A stretch of DNA of 64,000 nucleotides from Flagellimonas beolgyonensis (GTDB taxonomy: Bacteria > Bacteroidota > Bacteroidia > Flavobacteriales > Flavobacteriaceae). Under the pieces are notes generated by a model, which worked only from the letters and a program-made list of their open reading frames with translations, made no database searches and was not told the DNA's origin. The position numbers and the translations under genes were made by a program. How positions within the stretch are numbered: the first letter of the stretch is position 1; the number at the start of each line of letters is the position of its first letter. Location of the stretch: NCBI RefSeq assembly GCF_003992615.1, contig NZ_RZMY01000003.1, forward strand, positions 498,501 to 562,500, written 5' to 3'. Shown piece after piece: positions 27,030 through 36,188 of the stretch.

Positions 27030-28928
27030 ATGAGTGATGCCATTAAGCACGAATGCGGAATATCATTGATCCGTTTGCTTAAACCCCTTGAATACTACAA
27101 GGAAAAGTATGGTACGGCCTTTTATGGGGTTAACAAAATGTACCTGATGATGGAGAAGCAACACAACCGGGGACAGGACGGTGCTGGTTTTGCCAGCATC
27201 AAACTCGACATGCAACCTGGGGAACGTTATATGAGCCGGGTACGGTCGGCAAACCAACAGCCCATTCAGGACATTTTCGACCAGATCAATGCACGGATCA
27301 ATACGGCATTGACAGAAAACCCGGGCCATAAAGACGATGTGGCTTGGCAGAAAAAGAACATCCCCTACATCGGCGAATTGTTGATGGGGCACGTGCGCTA
27401 CGGCACTTTTGGAAAGAACAGCATTGAAAGTGTTCACCCGTTCCTTAGACAGAACAACTGGATGCACCGGAACCTGATCGTGGCCGGTAACTTCAACATG
27501 ACCAATGTGGATGAGTTGTTTGGCAACTTGGTCACCTTGGGACAGCATCCCAAAGAAATGGCAGATACGGTGACCGTAATGGAAAAAATAGGCCATTTTT
27601 TGGATGATGCCGTAGCCAAATTGTACAAACAGATCAAAAAGGAGGGCTACAACAAACAAGAAGCCTCCCCTTTGATCGCCGAGCGGTTGAACGTTGCCAA
27701 AATTTTGAAGAAGGCCTCCAAAAACTGGGATGGCGGATACACCATGGGTGGTCTTTTGGGCCATGGCGATTCCTTTGTATTTAGGGACCCTGCCGGAATC
27801 CGTCCCGCTTATTTTTATCAGGATGATGAAATAGTGGTGGTAGCCTCCGAGCGACCTGCCATCCAAACCGTATTCAATGTAAAATTTGATGACGTTAAGG
27901 AATTGGATCCCGGGCATGCCATTATCGTGAAGAAAAATGGCACCGTGGCCATAAAACAGATCTTGGAGCCCACGGAACGTAGGGCCTGTTCCTTTGAACG
28001 CATCTATTTTTCCCGCGGAAGCGACAAAGAAATTTATCAGGAGCGTAAAAAATTGGGGAAACTGGTGTTCCCACAAATCTTGGAGTCCATCGATGGCGAT
28101 ATGGAGAATACCGTGTTCTCCTATATTCCCAACACCGCAGAGACTTCGTTTTTTGGGATGGTAAAGGAAGCCCAGAACTACCTCAACAAGAAAAAGGAAG
28201 AGCAGATTCTTGCCCTCGGACCCAATATCACTGGCGAACAGCTCCACAAGATATTGGCAGTCCGACCTCGTATCGAAAAAGTGGCGATCAAAGACGCGAA
28301 GCTTAGGACCTTTATTACACAGGACAGTAGCAGGGATGATCTGGTAACCCACGTTTACGACATCTCATACGGGTCTGTGAAACCTACCGATAATTTGGTG
28401 ATCATAGATGATAGTATAGTTCGAGGTACCACCTTAAAGCGAAGCATCTTAAAAATCTTGGATCGTTTGTCGCCGAAAAAGATTGTGGTAGTTTCTTCGG
28501 CACCACAGATCAGATATCCTGATTGTTATGGTATTGACATGGCCAAATTGGAAGATTTTGTGGCCTTCAAGGCAGCCCAAGCACTCCATGAAGAGCATGG
28601 CACCACACATAAGATCAAAGAGATATATGAAAAGTGTTTGGCTCAGAAAGCATCCAAGGACAAGGATGTAGTGAACTATGTGAAGGACTTTTATGCCCCG
28701 TTCACAGCTGAACAGATTTCCAAAAAAATTGCAGAAATACTGAGTCCTGATGAAATAAAAGCCGAGGTAGAAATCATTTACCAGAGTATTGAAGGTTTGC
28801 ACGAAGCCTGTCCGAAAAACTTGGGTGATTGGTACTTTACCGGAAATTATCCCACACCAGGTGGAAACAGGGTTGTGAACCGAGCTTTCATCAATTTCTT
28901 TGAAGGAAAAAACGAAAGAGCCTATTGA
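27030..28928 (+). CDS. PurF-like class II amidophosphoribosyltransferase, long form
   Basis: A 632-residue enzyme with an N-terminal Ntn glutaminase and a C-terminal phosphoribosyltransferase domain. Cys9 (KHECGISLIRL) would become the nucleophile after removal of an 8-residue leader; HNRGQDGAGF and GHVRYGTFG are glutaminase motifs. The PRPP-binding loop is VIIDDSIVRGTTL. It is about 130 residues longer than standard PurF, with an insertion around residues 350-430. In flavobacteria such a long form can exist beside canonical purF, so whether this one makes phosphoribosylamine is not certain. Confidence 0.85.
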   Translation: MSDAIKHECGISLIRLLKPLEYYKEKYGTAFYGVNKMYLMMEKQHNRGQDGAGFASIKLDMQPGERYMSRVRSANQQPIQDIFDQINARINTALTENPGHKDDVAWQKKNIPYIGELLMGHVRYGTFGKNSIESVHPFLRQNNWMHRNLIVAGNFNMTNVDELFGNLVTLGQHPKEMADTVTVMEKIGHFLDDAVAKLYKQIKKEGYNKQEASPLIAERLNVAKILKKASKNWDGGYTMGGLLGHGDSFVFRDPAGIRPAYFYQDDEIVVVASERPAIQTVFNVKFDDVKELDPGHAIIVKKNGTVAIKQILEPTERRACSFERIYFSRGSDKEIYQERKKLGKLVFPQILESIDGDMENTVFSYIPNTAETSFFGMVKEAQNYLNKKKEEQILALGPNITGEQLHKILAVRPRIEKVAIKDAKLRTFITQDSSRDDLVTHVYDISYGSVKPTDNLVIIDDSIVRGTTLKRSILKILDRLSPKKIVVVSSAPQIRYPDCYGIDMAKLEDFVAFKAAQALHEEHGTTHKIKEIYEKCLAQKASKDKDVVNYVKDFYAPFTAEQISKKIAEILSPDEIKAEVEIIYQSIEGLHEACPKNLGDWYFTGNYPTPGGNRVVNRAFINFFEGKNERAY

Positions 28929-29018
28929 AACATTTTCACAACTACCGAAGAAAGCATGCATTTCATCGATGAAAGTAGCAGATTGGCGTGTTTTTATACG
29001 GTGGCGTGACCACAATCC

Positions 29019-29026
29019 TACTTTAG
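29019..29026 (+). promoter_or_regulatory. -7 box of small RNA unit 1
   Basis: TACTTTAG, one base from TAnnTTTG, ends exactly 5 nt before the conserved core at 29032. The same 5-nt distance is kept in the other two units. No clear -33 box is visible for this copy. Confidence 0.5.
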
Positions 29027-29031
29027 TATTG

Positions 29032-29102
29032 CCATAGCATAAGTAGGTTAAGTTCATGGTAAGATTTGGGGCAAAAAAGGTGGAAACTATTCCACCTTTT
29101 TT
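29032..29102 (+). ncRNA. Small RNA unit 1 (core plus terminator hairpin)
   Basis: About 71 nt. A 39-nt core starts CCATAGCATAAGTAGG and ends ATGGTAAGATTTGGG. It is followed by a hairpin (AAAAAAGGTGGA paired with TCCACCTTTTTT around AACTAT) that acts as an intrinsic terminator. The core recurs with at most one change in units 2 and 3, while the hairpin stem sequence differs but stays paired, as expected for an RNA. Within the core CCAT could pair with ATGG. Function unknown; I do not recognise an Rfam family with confidence. Confidence 0.7.
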
Positions 29103-29213
29103 ATTTTACCGCATTTCCGAATCCTCGATCTAGTAGTCTTTTTCCTTGTTTACCGTACGCGCAGTCGACCAGTTTGGCAGTTCAACCCATTTTAGGGAGT
29201 TTCATCTAAAAGC

Positions 29214-29246
29214 TTAGGGTCGAAAACCTGCCTTGCCTTACATTTG
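29214..29246 (+). promoter_or_regulatory. Promoter of small RNA unit 2
   Basis: TACATTTG at 29239-29246 is a perfect TAnnTTTG box ending 5 nt before the core at 29252. TTAG at 29214-29217, 21 bp upstream, is a weak candidate for the -33 box. Confidence 0.6.
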
Positions 29247-29251
29247 GAGGA

Positions 29252-29321
29252 CCATAGCATAAGTAGGTTAAGTTCATGGTAAGATTTGGGGAAAGAAGGC
29301 GGAGAACACTCCGCCTTCTTT
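29252..29321 (+). ncRNA. Small RNA unit 2
   Basis: About 70 nt. The core (29252-29290) is identical to that of unit 1. Its hairpin pairs AAGAAGGCGG with CCGCCTTCTT around an 8-nt loop. The T tract is poorer (TTCTTTATGTTT) than in unit 1, so termination may be weaker. Different stem sequence and the same fold support an RNA product. Confidence 0.7.
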
Positions 29322-29408
29322 ATGTTTGAGAACCAAGGATTTATCTATTTTATCGACGAACTGCACGTTTTCTTTTTCCGTCGAAATTCAAAAATTTATC
29401 CCAAAACC

Positions 29409-29439
29409 TTTGTTATTTAACACAATACCAGTATTTTAG
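29409..29439 (+). promoter_or_regulatory. Promoter of small RNA unit 3
   Basis: TTTG at 29409-29412, a 19-bp spacer and TATTTTAG at 29432-29439, ending 5 nt before the core at 29445. This is the best two-box match of the three units. Confidence 0.65.
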
Positions 29440-29444
29440 TCTCG

Positions 29445-29515
29445 CCATAGCATAAGTAGGTTAAGTTTATGGTAAGATTTGGGACGAAAAGAGCGGGGGC
29501 TTCCTCGCTCTTTTC
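29445..29515 (+). ncRNA. Small RNA unit 3
   Basis: About 71 nt. The core (29445-29483) differs from the other two by one base (TTTATGG in place of TTCATGG). The hairpin GAAAAGAGCG/CGCTCTTTTC can be extended by GGG/CCT to a 13-bp stem with a GCTT loop. No long T run follows directly (TTTTCTATTATA). Confidence 0.7.
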
Positions 29516-29534
29516 TATTATACCCTATCAGTAT

Positions 29535-29569
29535 AAAAAAAGCCCCGCACAAAATGCGGGGCTTTTTTT
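29535..29569. terminator. Bidirectional terminator between small RNA unit 3 and sodA
   Basis: AGCCCCGCA pairs with TGCGGGGCT around CAAAA, with seven A before and seven T after. It serves the minus-strand sodA gene and would also stop plus-strand readthrough from the small RNA array. Confidence 0.92.
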
Positions 29570-29587
29570 ATTCCATGTGCCAAGCAA

Positions 29588-30196
29588 TTACTTACCGGCC
29601 TCGTAGTTTTCTGAAACTTTGTCCCAATTGATCACATTGAAAAAAGAGGTAATATAATCGGGCCTTCTGTTTTGATAGTTCAAATAATAGGCATGCTCCC
29701 AAACATCCAATCCTAAGATTGGGTGACCGCCACAGCCGATACCTGGCATAATGGGGTTATCTTGATTTGGAGTGGCACAGATGTCCACCTTTCCACCTTT
29801 GTGCACGCACAACCATGCCCAACCCGAACCAAACTGTCCTGCGGCAGCCGCGGCAAATTTTTCCTTGAAGGCATCAAATGAACCAAAAGCATCATTGATT
29901 GCTGAAGCCAATGCTCCACTAGGTGCTCCGCCACCATTGGGGGACATTACTTCCCAGAACAAACAGTGGTTGTAGTAACCCCCACCATTGTTTCTTACTG
30001 CCATGTTGGACATATCGAGATTGGAAAGGATATCTTCAATCCCTTTTCCCTCAAGATCGGTTCCTTTAATGGCATCGTTCAATTTGGTGGTGTACCCATT
30101 GTGGTGCTTGGTATGGTGGATTTCCATGGTCCTAGCATCTATATTTGGTTCCAGCGCATCGTATGCGTAAGGTAATTTTGGTAATTCAAAAGCCAT
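29588..30196 (-). CDS. sodA: Superoxide dismutase, Fe/Mn type
   Basis: Converts superoxide to peroxide and oxygen in the cytoplasm. Metal ligands of the Fe/Mn family are visible: His in [14 protein letters not shown], His in [13 protein letters not shown], and Asp and His in [19 protein letters not shown] 30196 ([17 protein letters not shown]) gives the canonical 202-residue protein; the frame runs further upstream without similarity. Residues near the active site ([15 protein letters not shown]) are compatible with Mn or Fe, and I cannot decide the metal. Confidence 0.95.
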   Translation of the reverse strand: MAFELPKLPYAYDALEPNIDARTMEIHHTKHHNGYTTKLNDAIKGTDLEGKGIEDILSNLDMSNMAVRNNGGGYYNHCLFWEVMSPNGGGAPSGALASAINDAFGSFDAFKEKFAAAAAGQFGSGWAWLCVHKGGKVDICATPNQDNPIMPGIGCGGHPILGLDVWEHAYYLNYQNRRPDYITSFFNVINWDKVSENYEAGK

Positions 30197-30304
30197 AATT
30201 TTTTTGTTTTTTAGGTTATAAATCAATTCCTGTAAAAATACGGTTTTTAACATTTATATTCCGCTAAAAGGATGTTAACATCAGGTAGGGAATCCGTAAT
30301 TTGC

Positions 30305-30310
30305 AGGAAA
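30305..30310 (+). promoter_or_regulatory. Ribosome binding site deciding the TTG start of the AddA-like gene
   Basis: AGGAAA lies 7 nt before TTG 30318. An in-frame stop at 30297-30299 rules out a start further upstream and there is no ATG at the domain boundary, so TTG is the likely start. Confidence 0.6.
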
Positions 30311-30317
30311 AACTTCT

Positions 30318-33300
30318 TTGGAAGACGCCAATTTTAAAATATACAGTGCATCTGCCGGCTCGGGGAAAACGTATGCCTTGGCCAAAGAGTACCTTAAATT
30401 GTTGTTGACGCACGATGCGCCTTCCAAATTCCGGCAGATCCTAGCCATTACCTTTACCAATAAGGCCGTGGACGAAATGAAAACCCGGATTCTTGACAAT
30501 CTCTATGCCTTTGGATTGGAGCCCGTACCCAAAAAACAAGCCGCACTTTTCCATGAAATTTGTTCGGAACTTTCCCTTGAGGCATTCGATCTCGGGGAAC
30601 GGAGCAAGCTCATTTTAAAACGAATACTACACAACTATTCCTTTTTTGAGATTTCTACCATCGATAAATTCAACCATAAGATCATCAAGACCTTTGCCCG
30701 GGACCTGCACCTGTCCCAAAATTTTGAAGTGGAGCTGGATACCGATCTGCTGTTGGAGGAAGCCGTGGGCAATCTTCTGGAACGGGCAGGTACCGATGAA
30801 GCACTGACCGAAGTGCTCATCGCTTTTTCACTGGAAAAAATCGATGAGGACAAAAGTTGGAACATTGCCCTAGATCTTATTGAAATGGGAAAGTTGCTGT
30901 TCCAAGAAAACCATGCCGACCATGTGGCTCCCTTGCTGTCCAAAACCATTGGGGATTTTAAGGACATCCAACAGCGGATCGCCAAGAGATTGGGGCACTT
31001 GGAACAACAAATTGTACTGGCAGCCCAAACGGTTTTAAAGGAAATTGAAAGCCAAGGTTTTGAATTTGCCGATTTTCCAAGGCAAACATTGCCCAATCAT
31101 TTTAAAAAAATGACCGATGGGGAATTCAGTCCAAGTGCACTTTATACCAGCAAGAACCTGGAACCTAATTTGGTCGAAGGCAAAATCCTCAAAGCCAATG
31201 ACAAAAGGGATGTTTCTTCCCTCGCACCTGCACTGTTGCAAACCTACCTGTCACAAAAAGAAAAAATCTACCGTCACCGTTTCCTTAAGAACATCTACGG
31301 CAATATAGTCCCGATGACCGTGCTGAACGAAATTGCCAAGGAAATAAAACAAATAGAACTGGAAAGGGACATTATTCCCATTTCCTCCCTGAATGCGATT
31401 TTGTCCAAGGAGATCAAAGGGCAGCCGGTACCGTTCATTTATGAACGCATGGGCGAAAAATACCGGCACTATTTTATTGATGAGTTCCAAGACACCTCCA
31501 AAATGCAATGGGAGAACTTGGTGCCCCTTATCGGAAATGCGCTGGAAAGTGAGAATGAACGACAGGAAAAGGGTTCTCTTTTCTTGGTGGGCGATGTAAA
31601 ACAGGCCATTTACCGTTGGCGTGGCGGAAGGGCCGAACAATTTTTAAACTTGATCAACGGAACTGCCCATCCGTTTTCCGTGGAACCAATCGTCCGATCA
31701 TTGGATACCAATTGGCGGAGTTGCGACACCATTGTGGAATTTAACAACGCTTTCTTTACCACCCTGGCCCCAGTGATGGAAAATCAGGATTACCAAAATC
31801 TTTTTCTGCATGACTCCCATCAAAAAACCAACAATATCCCGGGTGGATTTGTACATCTGACCGTGTTGGATAAAGATTTGGAAGATAAGGATGAAGCATA
31901 TTGTGATGAAGTATTGCAAACCATCAACCAGCTCAAGTCAAAAAACAATCCTTATTCGGATATCTGCATATTGGTGCGGGACAATAACAAGGCCATGGTA
32001 TTGGCGAATTATTTGGCCACAAACCATATTCCCATTATTTCATCGGAAGCCCTCTTGTTGGGCACCAATGTCCAGGTAAATTTCCTGGTTGCCCTTTTAA
32101 AGGTAATTCAAAACAAAAGGGATAGGGAGGCCGCATACTTTATTTTAACGTATTTGTGCAAGGATGAAAATGATGCGCACCAATTTATAACAACACATTT
32201 GGATGCCATTGATCACTATCTTTCCAAAACCTTTGCATTCGATATCCAAGTATTGCAAACCGAATCCACGTCCACGATTTTGGAAAAGGCCATCTCCCAA
32301 TTTGGTTTGGCCACCGGCTCGGCAGCACATATAACCTTTTTGATGGATGAGGTGTTGGACCTGGAAAAAAGGGAAGGCCCCAGTATACATGCCTTCTTGA
32401 CCTACTGGGAAATCAAAAAGGATTCCCTCTCCATTGCTGCACCGGACGACGTGGATGCCGTTCGTATTATGACGGTGCATAAATCCAAAGGGCTGGAATT
32501 TCCATTTGTTATTTTTCCTTTTGCCAATGCCACATTGAAAAAACCCAACAAAAAAATTTGGGCCCCGGCCACGTCTGATGAAGATGGATTGGAATTGGAT
32601 GAATTTTTATTGAACACCAATAAGGACCTATTGGAATTTAATTCCATAACACACCTATTATATAAGGAAGAAGAACAAAAATCGGTCCTCGATGCCATGA
32701 ATGTGCTCTATGTTGCCCTTACACGGCCTGTAAAAGGACTGTTCGTGGTTACCGAAACCGGAAAGAAACCGGATAGCCTATCCGAAGCAAGCTCCTATGC
32801 CGATCTTTTTGGCTGGTTCCTGCAACAGCAACAGCTAACAGCCTACGAAACCGGGAAGTACCTTATCGGTACCCTCCCTGAAATTTCCGCTGGCCATGAC
32901 ATAACCGTTGAAGAAGGAAAATACATCCCATACATTACCCGACCTATTGACGACCCTGGTTTTGTAATCTCAACCAAATCAGGAAGACTCTGGGACGATA
33001 CCCGTACGGAAGCCATTGAAATGGGAAATGTTATCCACCATGCGCTGAGCCAGATCAAAACGCTGGAAGATGTACCAACGGTTTTGGAACAATTGAATAC
33101 TGCGGGAGATTTTCCAAAGGAAAACAAAAAAGAAATTGAACAAAAAATCAGAGCAGTGATCGAACATCCAAAGCTCTCATCTTACTTCTCAAGTAACGGT
33201 GAAGTTTTGAACGAACAGGAAATATTGATGCCCAATGGGTTGACCCTGCGGCCCGATCGCATTTCGATTCACGGAGATCAGGCGATCTTGATCGATTATA

Positions 33301-33434
33301 AAACAGGAAAGCCGTCGCCAGCGCACAAGGAACAGATCATGCAATATGCCGATGTTTTGAAAGACATGGGTTATCAAATAAAACATGCCATTATTGTTTA
33401 TATTGACCAACAAATTGAATTAGTTTTTGCTTAA
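30318..33434 (+). CDS. AddA/RecB-like UvrD helicase-nuclease
   Basis: A 1038-residue SF1A helicase with a C-terminal nuclease. Motif I is [13 protein letters not shown], Ia [63 protein letters not shown] and [13 protein letters not shown]. The PD-(D/E)XK nuclease lies at about residues 910-1030 ([12 protein letters not shown], then [16 protein letters not shown]). It should resect double-strand breaks together with the AddB-like protein encoded at 36189. The start is TTG 30318. It sits 14 bp before kbl. Confidence 0.93.
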   Translation: MEDANFKIYSASAGSGKTYALAKEYLKLLLTHDAPSKFRQILAITFTNKAVDEMKTRILDNLYAFGLEPVPKKQAALFHEICSELSLEAFDLGERSKLILKRILHNYSFFEISTIDKFNHKIIKTFARDLHLSQNFEVELDTDLLLEEAVGNLLERAGTDEALTEVLIAFSLEKIDEDKSWNIALDLIEMGKLLFQENHADHVAPLLSKTIGDFKDIQQRIAKRLGHLEQQIVLAAQTVLKEIESQGFEFADFPRQTLPNHFKKMTDGEFSPSALYTSKNLEPNLVEGKILKANDKRDVSSLAPALLQTYLSQKEKIYRHRFLKNIYGNIVPMTVLNEIAKEIKQIELERDIIPISSLNAILSKEIKGQPVPFIYERMGEKYRHYFIDEFQDTSKMQWENLVPLIGNALESENERQEKGSLFLVGDVKQAIYRWRGGRAEQFLNLINGTAHPFSVEPIVRSLDTNWRSCDTIVEFNNAFFTTLAPVMENQDYQNLFLHDSHQKTNNIPGGFVHLTVLDKDLEDKDEAYCDEVLQTINQLKSKNNPYSDICILVRDNNKAMVLANYLATNHIPIISSEALLLGTNVQVNFLVALLKVIQNKRDREAAYFILTYLCKDENDAHQFITTHLDAIDHYLSKTFAFDIQVLQTESTSTILEKAISQFGLATGSAAHITFLMDEVLDLEKREGPSIHAFLTYWEIKKDSLSIAAPDDVDAVRIMTVHKSKGLEFPFVIFPFANATLKKPNKKIWAPATSDEDGLELDEFLLNTNKDLLEFNSITHLLYKEEEQKSVLDAMNVLYVALTRPVKGLFVVTETGKKPDSLSEASSYADLFGWFLQQQQLTAYETGKYLIGTLPEISAGHDITVEEGKYIPYITRPIDDPGFVISTKSGRLWDDTRTEAIEMGNVIHHALSQIKTLEDVPTVLEQLNTAGDFPKENKKEIEQKIRAVIEHPKLSSYFSSNGEVLNEQEILMPNGLTLRPDRISIHGDQAILIDYKTGKPSPAHKEQIMQYADVLKDMGYQIKHAIIVYIDQQIELVFA

Positions 33435-33448
33435 ATAATAAAAGAACG

Positions 33449-34642
33449 ATGTACGGAAAAATCAAAGAACATTTGGCCGCGGAGCTGGAAGCCATAAAAG
33501 AAGCCGGCCTCTTTAAAAAAGAACGCATTATTACCTCACCACAAGGGGCGGTGATCAAAATATCCACCGGACAGGAAGTGATTAATTTTTGTGCCAACAA
33601 TTATTTGGGGCTGTCCTCACATCCTGAAGTGATCCAAGCCGCCAAAGATGCTATGGACACCCACGGGTTCGGCATGTCCTCGGTACGTTTTATTTGTGGT
33701 ACACAGGACATCCATAAGGAATTGGAGCAAAAAATAGCGAATTTCTATGGTACGGAGGATACTATTTTATATGCTGCTGCCTTTGACGCCAACGGGGGCG
33801 TTTTTGAACCCCTTTTGGGACCAGAGGATGCCATCATCTCGGATTCGTTGAACCACGCTTCCATTATTGATGGGGTGCGACTTTGCAAAGCAAAACGCTA
33901 CCGGTATGCCAATAGCGACATGGCCGATCTGGAAGCACAATTGCAACAAAGTGTGAAGGATGGTGCACGATTTAAGATCATCGTAACCGATGGGGTCTTC
34001 TCCATGGATGGACTATTGGCGCCCCTAGATCAAATCTGTGACCTTGCCGATAAATACGATGCTCTGGTTATGATCGATGAATGCCATGCGGCCGGATTTA
34101 TAGGCGAAACCGGAAGGGGTACCTTGGAAGAAAAAGGTGTTATGGGCCGAATCGACATTATTACCGGGACATTGGGTAAAGCGCTCGGCGGTGCCATGGG
34201 CGGCTATACAACCGGTAAGAAGGAAATTATCGAAATGTTGCGACAACGATCCCGTCCTTATCTTTTCTCCAACTCCTTGGCACCGGCCATCGTGGGCGCA
34301 TCCATTAAGGTATTTGACATGTTGGATAAGGATACCACCCTTCGGGACAAGCTTCAAAGCAACACGGAATACTTTAAAAAAGGAATGAAAGCTGCCGGTT
34401 TCGACATTATTGATGGGGATTCGGCTATTGTACCGGTAATGCTATATGATGCCAAGCTTTCACAACAAATGGCAGATATGTTGTTGGAGGAGGGTATTTA
34501 TGTGATTGGGTTCTTTTATCCTGTGGTTCCCAAGGACAAGGCTCGGATTCGGGTTCAATTGTCCGCAGCACACGAAAAACAGCACCTGGATCATGCCATA
34601 AATGCCTTCACCAAGGTGGGAAAATCGTTGAAAATCGTCTAA
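33449..34642 (+). CDS. kbl: Glycine C-acetyltransferase (2-amino-3-ketobutyrate CoA ligase)
   Basis: A PLP enzyme of the alpha-oxoamine synthase family that splits 2-amino-3-ketobutyrate with CoA into glycine and acetyl-CoA in threonine breakdown. The PLP lysine is in [14 protein letters not shown]; the cofactor Asp-His region is [18 protein letters not shown]. The length of 397 residues matches the family and the start [10 protein letters not shown] is typical. No threonine dehydrogenase gene is adjacent. It is placed between two recombination genes without an obvious functional link. Confidence 0.94.
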   Translation: MYGKIKEHLAAELEAIKEAGLFKKERIITSPQGAVIKISTGQEVINFCANNYLGLSSHPEVIQAAKDAMDTHGFGMSSVRFICGTQDIHKELEQKIANFYGTEDTILYAAAFDANGGVFEPLLGPEDAIISDSLNHASIIDGVRLCKAKRYRYANSDMADLEAQLQQSVKDGARFKIIVTDGVFSMDGLLAPLDQICDLADKYDALVMIDECHAAGFIGETGRGTLEEKGVMGRIDIITGTLGKALGGAMGGYTTGKKEIIEMLRQRSRPYLFSNSLAPAIVGASIKVFDMLDKDTTLRDKLQSNTEYFKKGMKAAGFDIIDGDSAIVPVMLYDAKLSQQMADMLLEEGIYVIGFFYPVVPKDKARIRVQLSAAHEKQHLDHAINAFTKVGKSLKIV

Positions 34643-34700
34643 AATCGTTGAAATGCAGCAATTCTTCTGGCAAATGAGTCAAAAAAAAAGAAATTTAGAT

Positions 34701-34731
34701 TTTGTTAATAAGTCTTAACAACTTACATTTG
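34701..34731 (+). promoter_or_regulatory. Consensus Bacteroidota promoter for ompA
   Basis: TTTG at 34701-34704, a 19-bp spacer and TACATTTG at 34724-34731. It matches both boxes exactly and lies 34 bp before the ATG, as expected for a highly expressed outer-membrane protein gene. Confidence 0.8.
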
Positions 34732-34765
34732 CTGCTGATAAACACTTAAACTTAAAATTTTGAGC

Positions 34766-36124
34766 ATGAAACATCTTAGCAAATTATTGGTTGTTGCCCT
34801 AGTGTTTGTAGGGATTAACAGCATACAAGCGCAAGACGAGAATAATCCATGGCAAGTGACCGTTGGAGTGAATGCGATAGATGCTTATCCAACAAACGAT
34901 AGCAACAATCCTTTTTCCAGTACTACATTATTTGATGAGTACTTCAACGTAACTGACCACTGGAATATTTTGCCTTCCGTTTCTTACATCGGCATTTCTA
35001 AGTATGTCGGTGATGGCTTCTCTGTAGGTGCAAGAGGATCTTTGAACAGAATCGAGAAAATCGGTGATGCTTCAGTTGATGATCTTTCTCACTATGCCAT
35101 TGACGGTACCATTAAGTACAACTTCCTTAAAAATACTACTATCGATCCTTTTATCGAAGTAGGTGGTGGTTATACTTGGGTAGATGAAATCGGAGCCGGT
35201 ACTGTTAACGGAGGTGTTGGTTTTAACCTTTGGTTCTCTGAGAACGTAGGTTTGACTGTTCAAACACAATACAAGCACGCCTTCGAAGATTACTTGATTC
35301 GTCACTTCCAGCACATGGCTGGTATCAGCATCAAATTCGGTGGTACCGATACTGATGGTGATGGTATATACGACAAAGATGATGCTTGTCCAGAAGTAGC
35401 TGGTTTGGAAGCATTCAACGGATGTCCTGATTCTGACGGAGATGGTATCGAAGATGCTAAAGATAGCTGTCCTAACGAAGCTGGTCCAAAAGAATTGAAC
35501 GGCTGTCCTGATTCTGATGGTGACGGTGTTGCTGATAAAGACGATGCTTGTCCAAGCACTCCAGGTCTTTCTTCCCTAGCAGGTTGTCCTGATGCTGACG
35601 GTGACGGTGTTGCCGACAAAGATGATGCTTGTCCTAACGAAGCTGGCCCTGCTGCCAACAAAGGATGCCCATGGCCTGATTCTGACGGCGATGGTGTTCT
35701 TGACAAAGACGACCAATGTCCAGAAGTTGCTGGTACTGTTGCCAACAACGGATGTCCTGAAGTAACTGAAGAAGTTCAAAAACAATTGAACGACTACGCT
35801 AGAACTATCTTGTTCGATACTGGTAAATCTTCCATCAAAGCAGAATCTACTTCTGTAATGGTTGACATCATCCAAATCTTGAACGAGTATCCTAACGCTA
35901 AGTTTACTGTAGAAGGACACACTGACAGCGTAGGTAGCGAGTCTACCAACCAAAAGCTTTCTGAGTCTAGAGCTAACTCTGTTAGAGATTTCTTGATCGA
36001 CAAAGGAATTGCTGCTGATAGACTTTCTGCTATCGGATACGGTGAAGCTAAGCCAATCGCTACCAACAACACAAGAGCTGGTAGAGCACAAAACAGACGA
36101 GTTGAGATCAACTTGGTTAAATAA
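34766..36124 (+). CDS. OmpA family outer-membrane protein with thrombospondin type-3 repeats
   Basis: A 452-residue major surface protein. A signal peptide ends at SIQAQ; residues about 25-190 form a beta-barrel; residues about 195-335 hold five to six Asp-rich calcium-binding repeats of the form [15 protein letters not shown]; the C-terminal OmpA domain (residues 345-452) binds peptidoglycan ([19 protein letters not shown]). ATG 34766 gives the signal; an upstream TTG does not. Its codons favour GCT, GGT and TCT more than the neighbouring genes, a sign of strong expression. Own promoter and terminator. Confidence 0.95.
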   Translation: MKHLSKLLVVALVFVGINSIQAQDENNPWQVTVGVNAIDAYPTNDSNNPFSSTTLFDEYFNVTDHWNILPSVSYIGISKYVGDGFSVGARGSLNRIEKIGDASVDDLSHYAIDGTIKYNFLKNTTIDPFIEVGGGYTWVDEIGAGTVNGGVGFNLWFSENVGLTVQTQYKHAFEDYLIRHFQHMAGISIKFGGTDTDGDGIYDKDDACPEVAGLEAFNGCPDSDGDGIEDAKDSCPNEAGPKELNGCPDSDGDGVADKDDACPSTPGLSSLAGCPDADGDGVADKDDACPNEAGPAANKGCPWPDSDGDGVLDKDDQCPEVAGTVANNGCPEVTEEVQKQLNDYARTILFDTGKSSIKAESTSVMVDIIQILNEYPNAKFTVEGHTDSVGSESTNQKLSESRANSVRDFLIDKGIAADRLSAIGYGEAKPIATNNTRAGRAQNRRVEINLVK

Positions 36125-36147
36125 TAAAGAAAACAAAGTTTTCTAGG

Positions 36148-36177
36148 AAAAGGCCCTGCAAATGCGGGGCCTTTTTT
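36148..36177 (+). terminator. Intrinsic terminator after ompA
   Basis: AAGGCCCTGC pairs with GCGGGGCCTT around AAAT (one T-G pair), followed by a T run. It ends 12 bp before the AddB-like ATG. Confidence 0.88.
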
Positions 36178-36188
36178 ATTTTTAGTAC

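Larger units (their letters stand above)
28929..29587 (+). other. 659-bp region without protein genes, holding three small RNA units
   Basis: No coding frame here resembles a protein. The stretch holds three promoter-core-hairpin units (described separately) spaced about 220 and 193 bp apart, then a bidirectional terminator before sodA. The spacers between units are AT-rich and show no further repeat that I can see. Confidence 0.8.

Noticed and set aside
29054..29120. Micro-ORFs starting ATGGTAAGATTTGGG (MVRFG) inside the three small RNA units
   Set aside because: After five shared residues the three frames diverge completely because they run through different hairpins. There is no conserved peptide, so the repeat is better explained as RNA.
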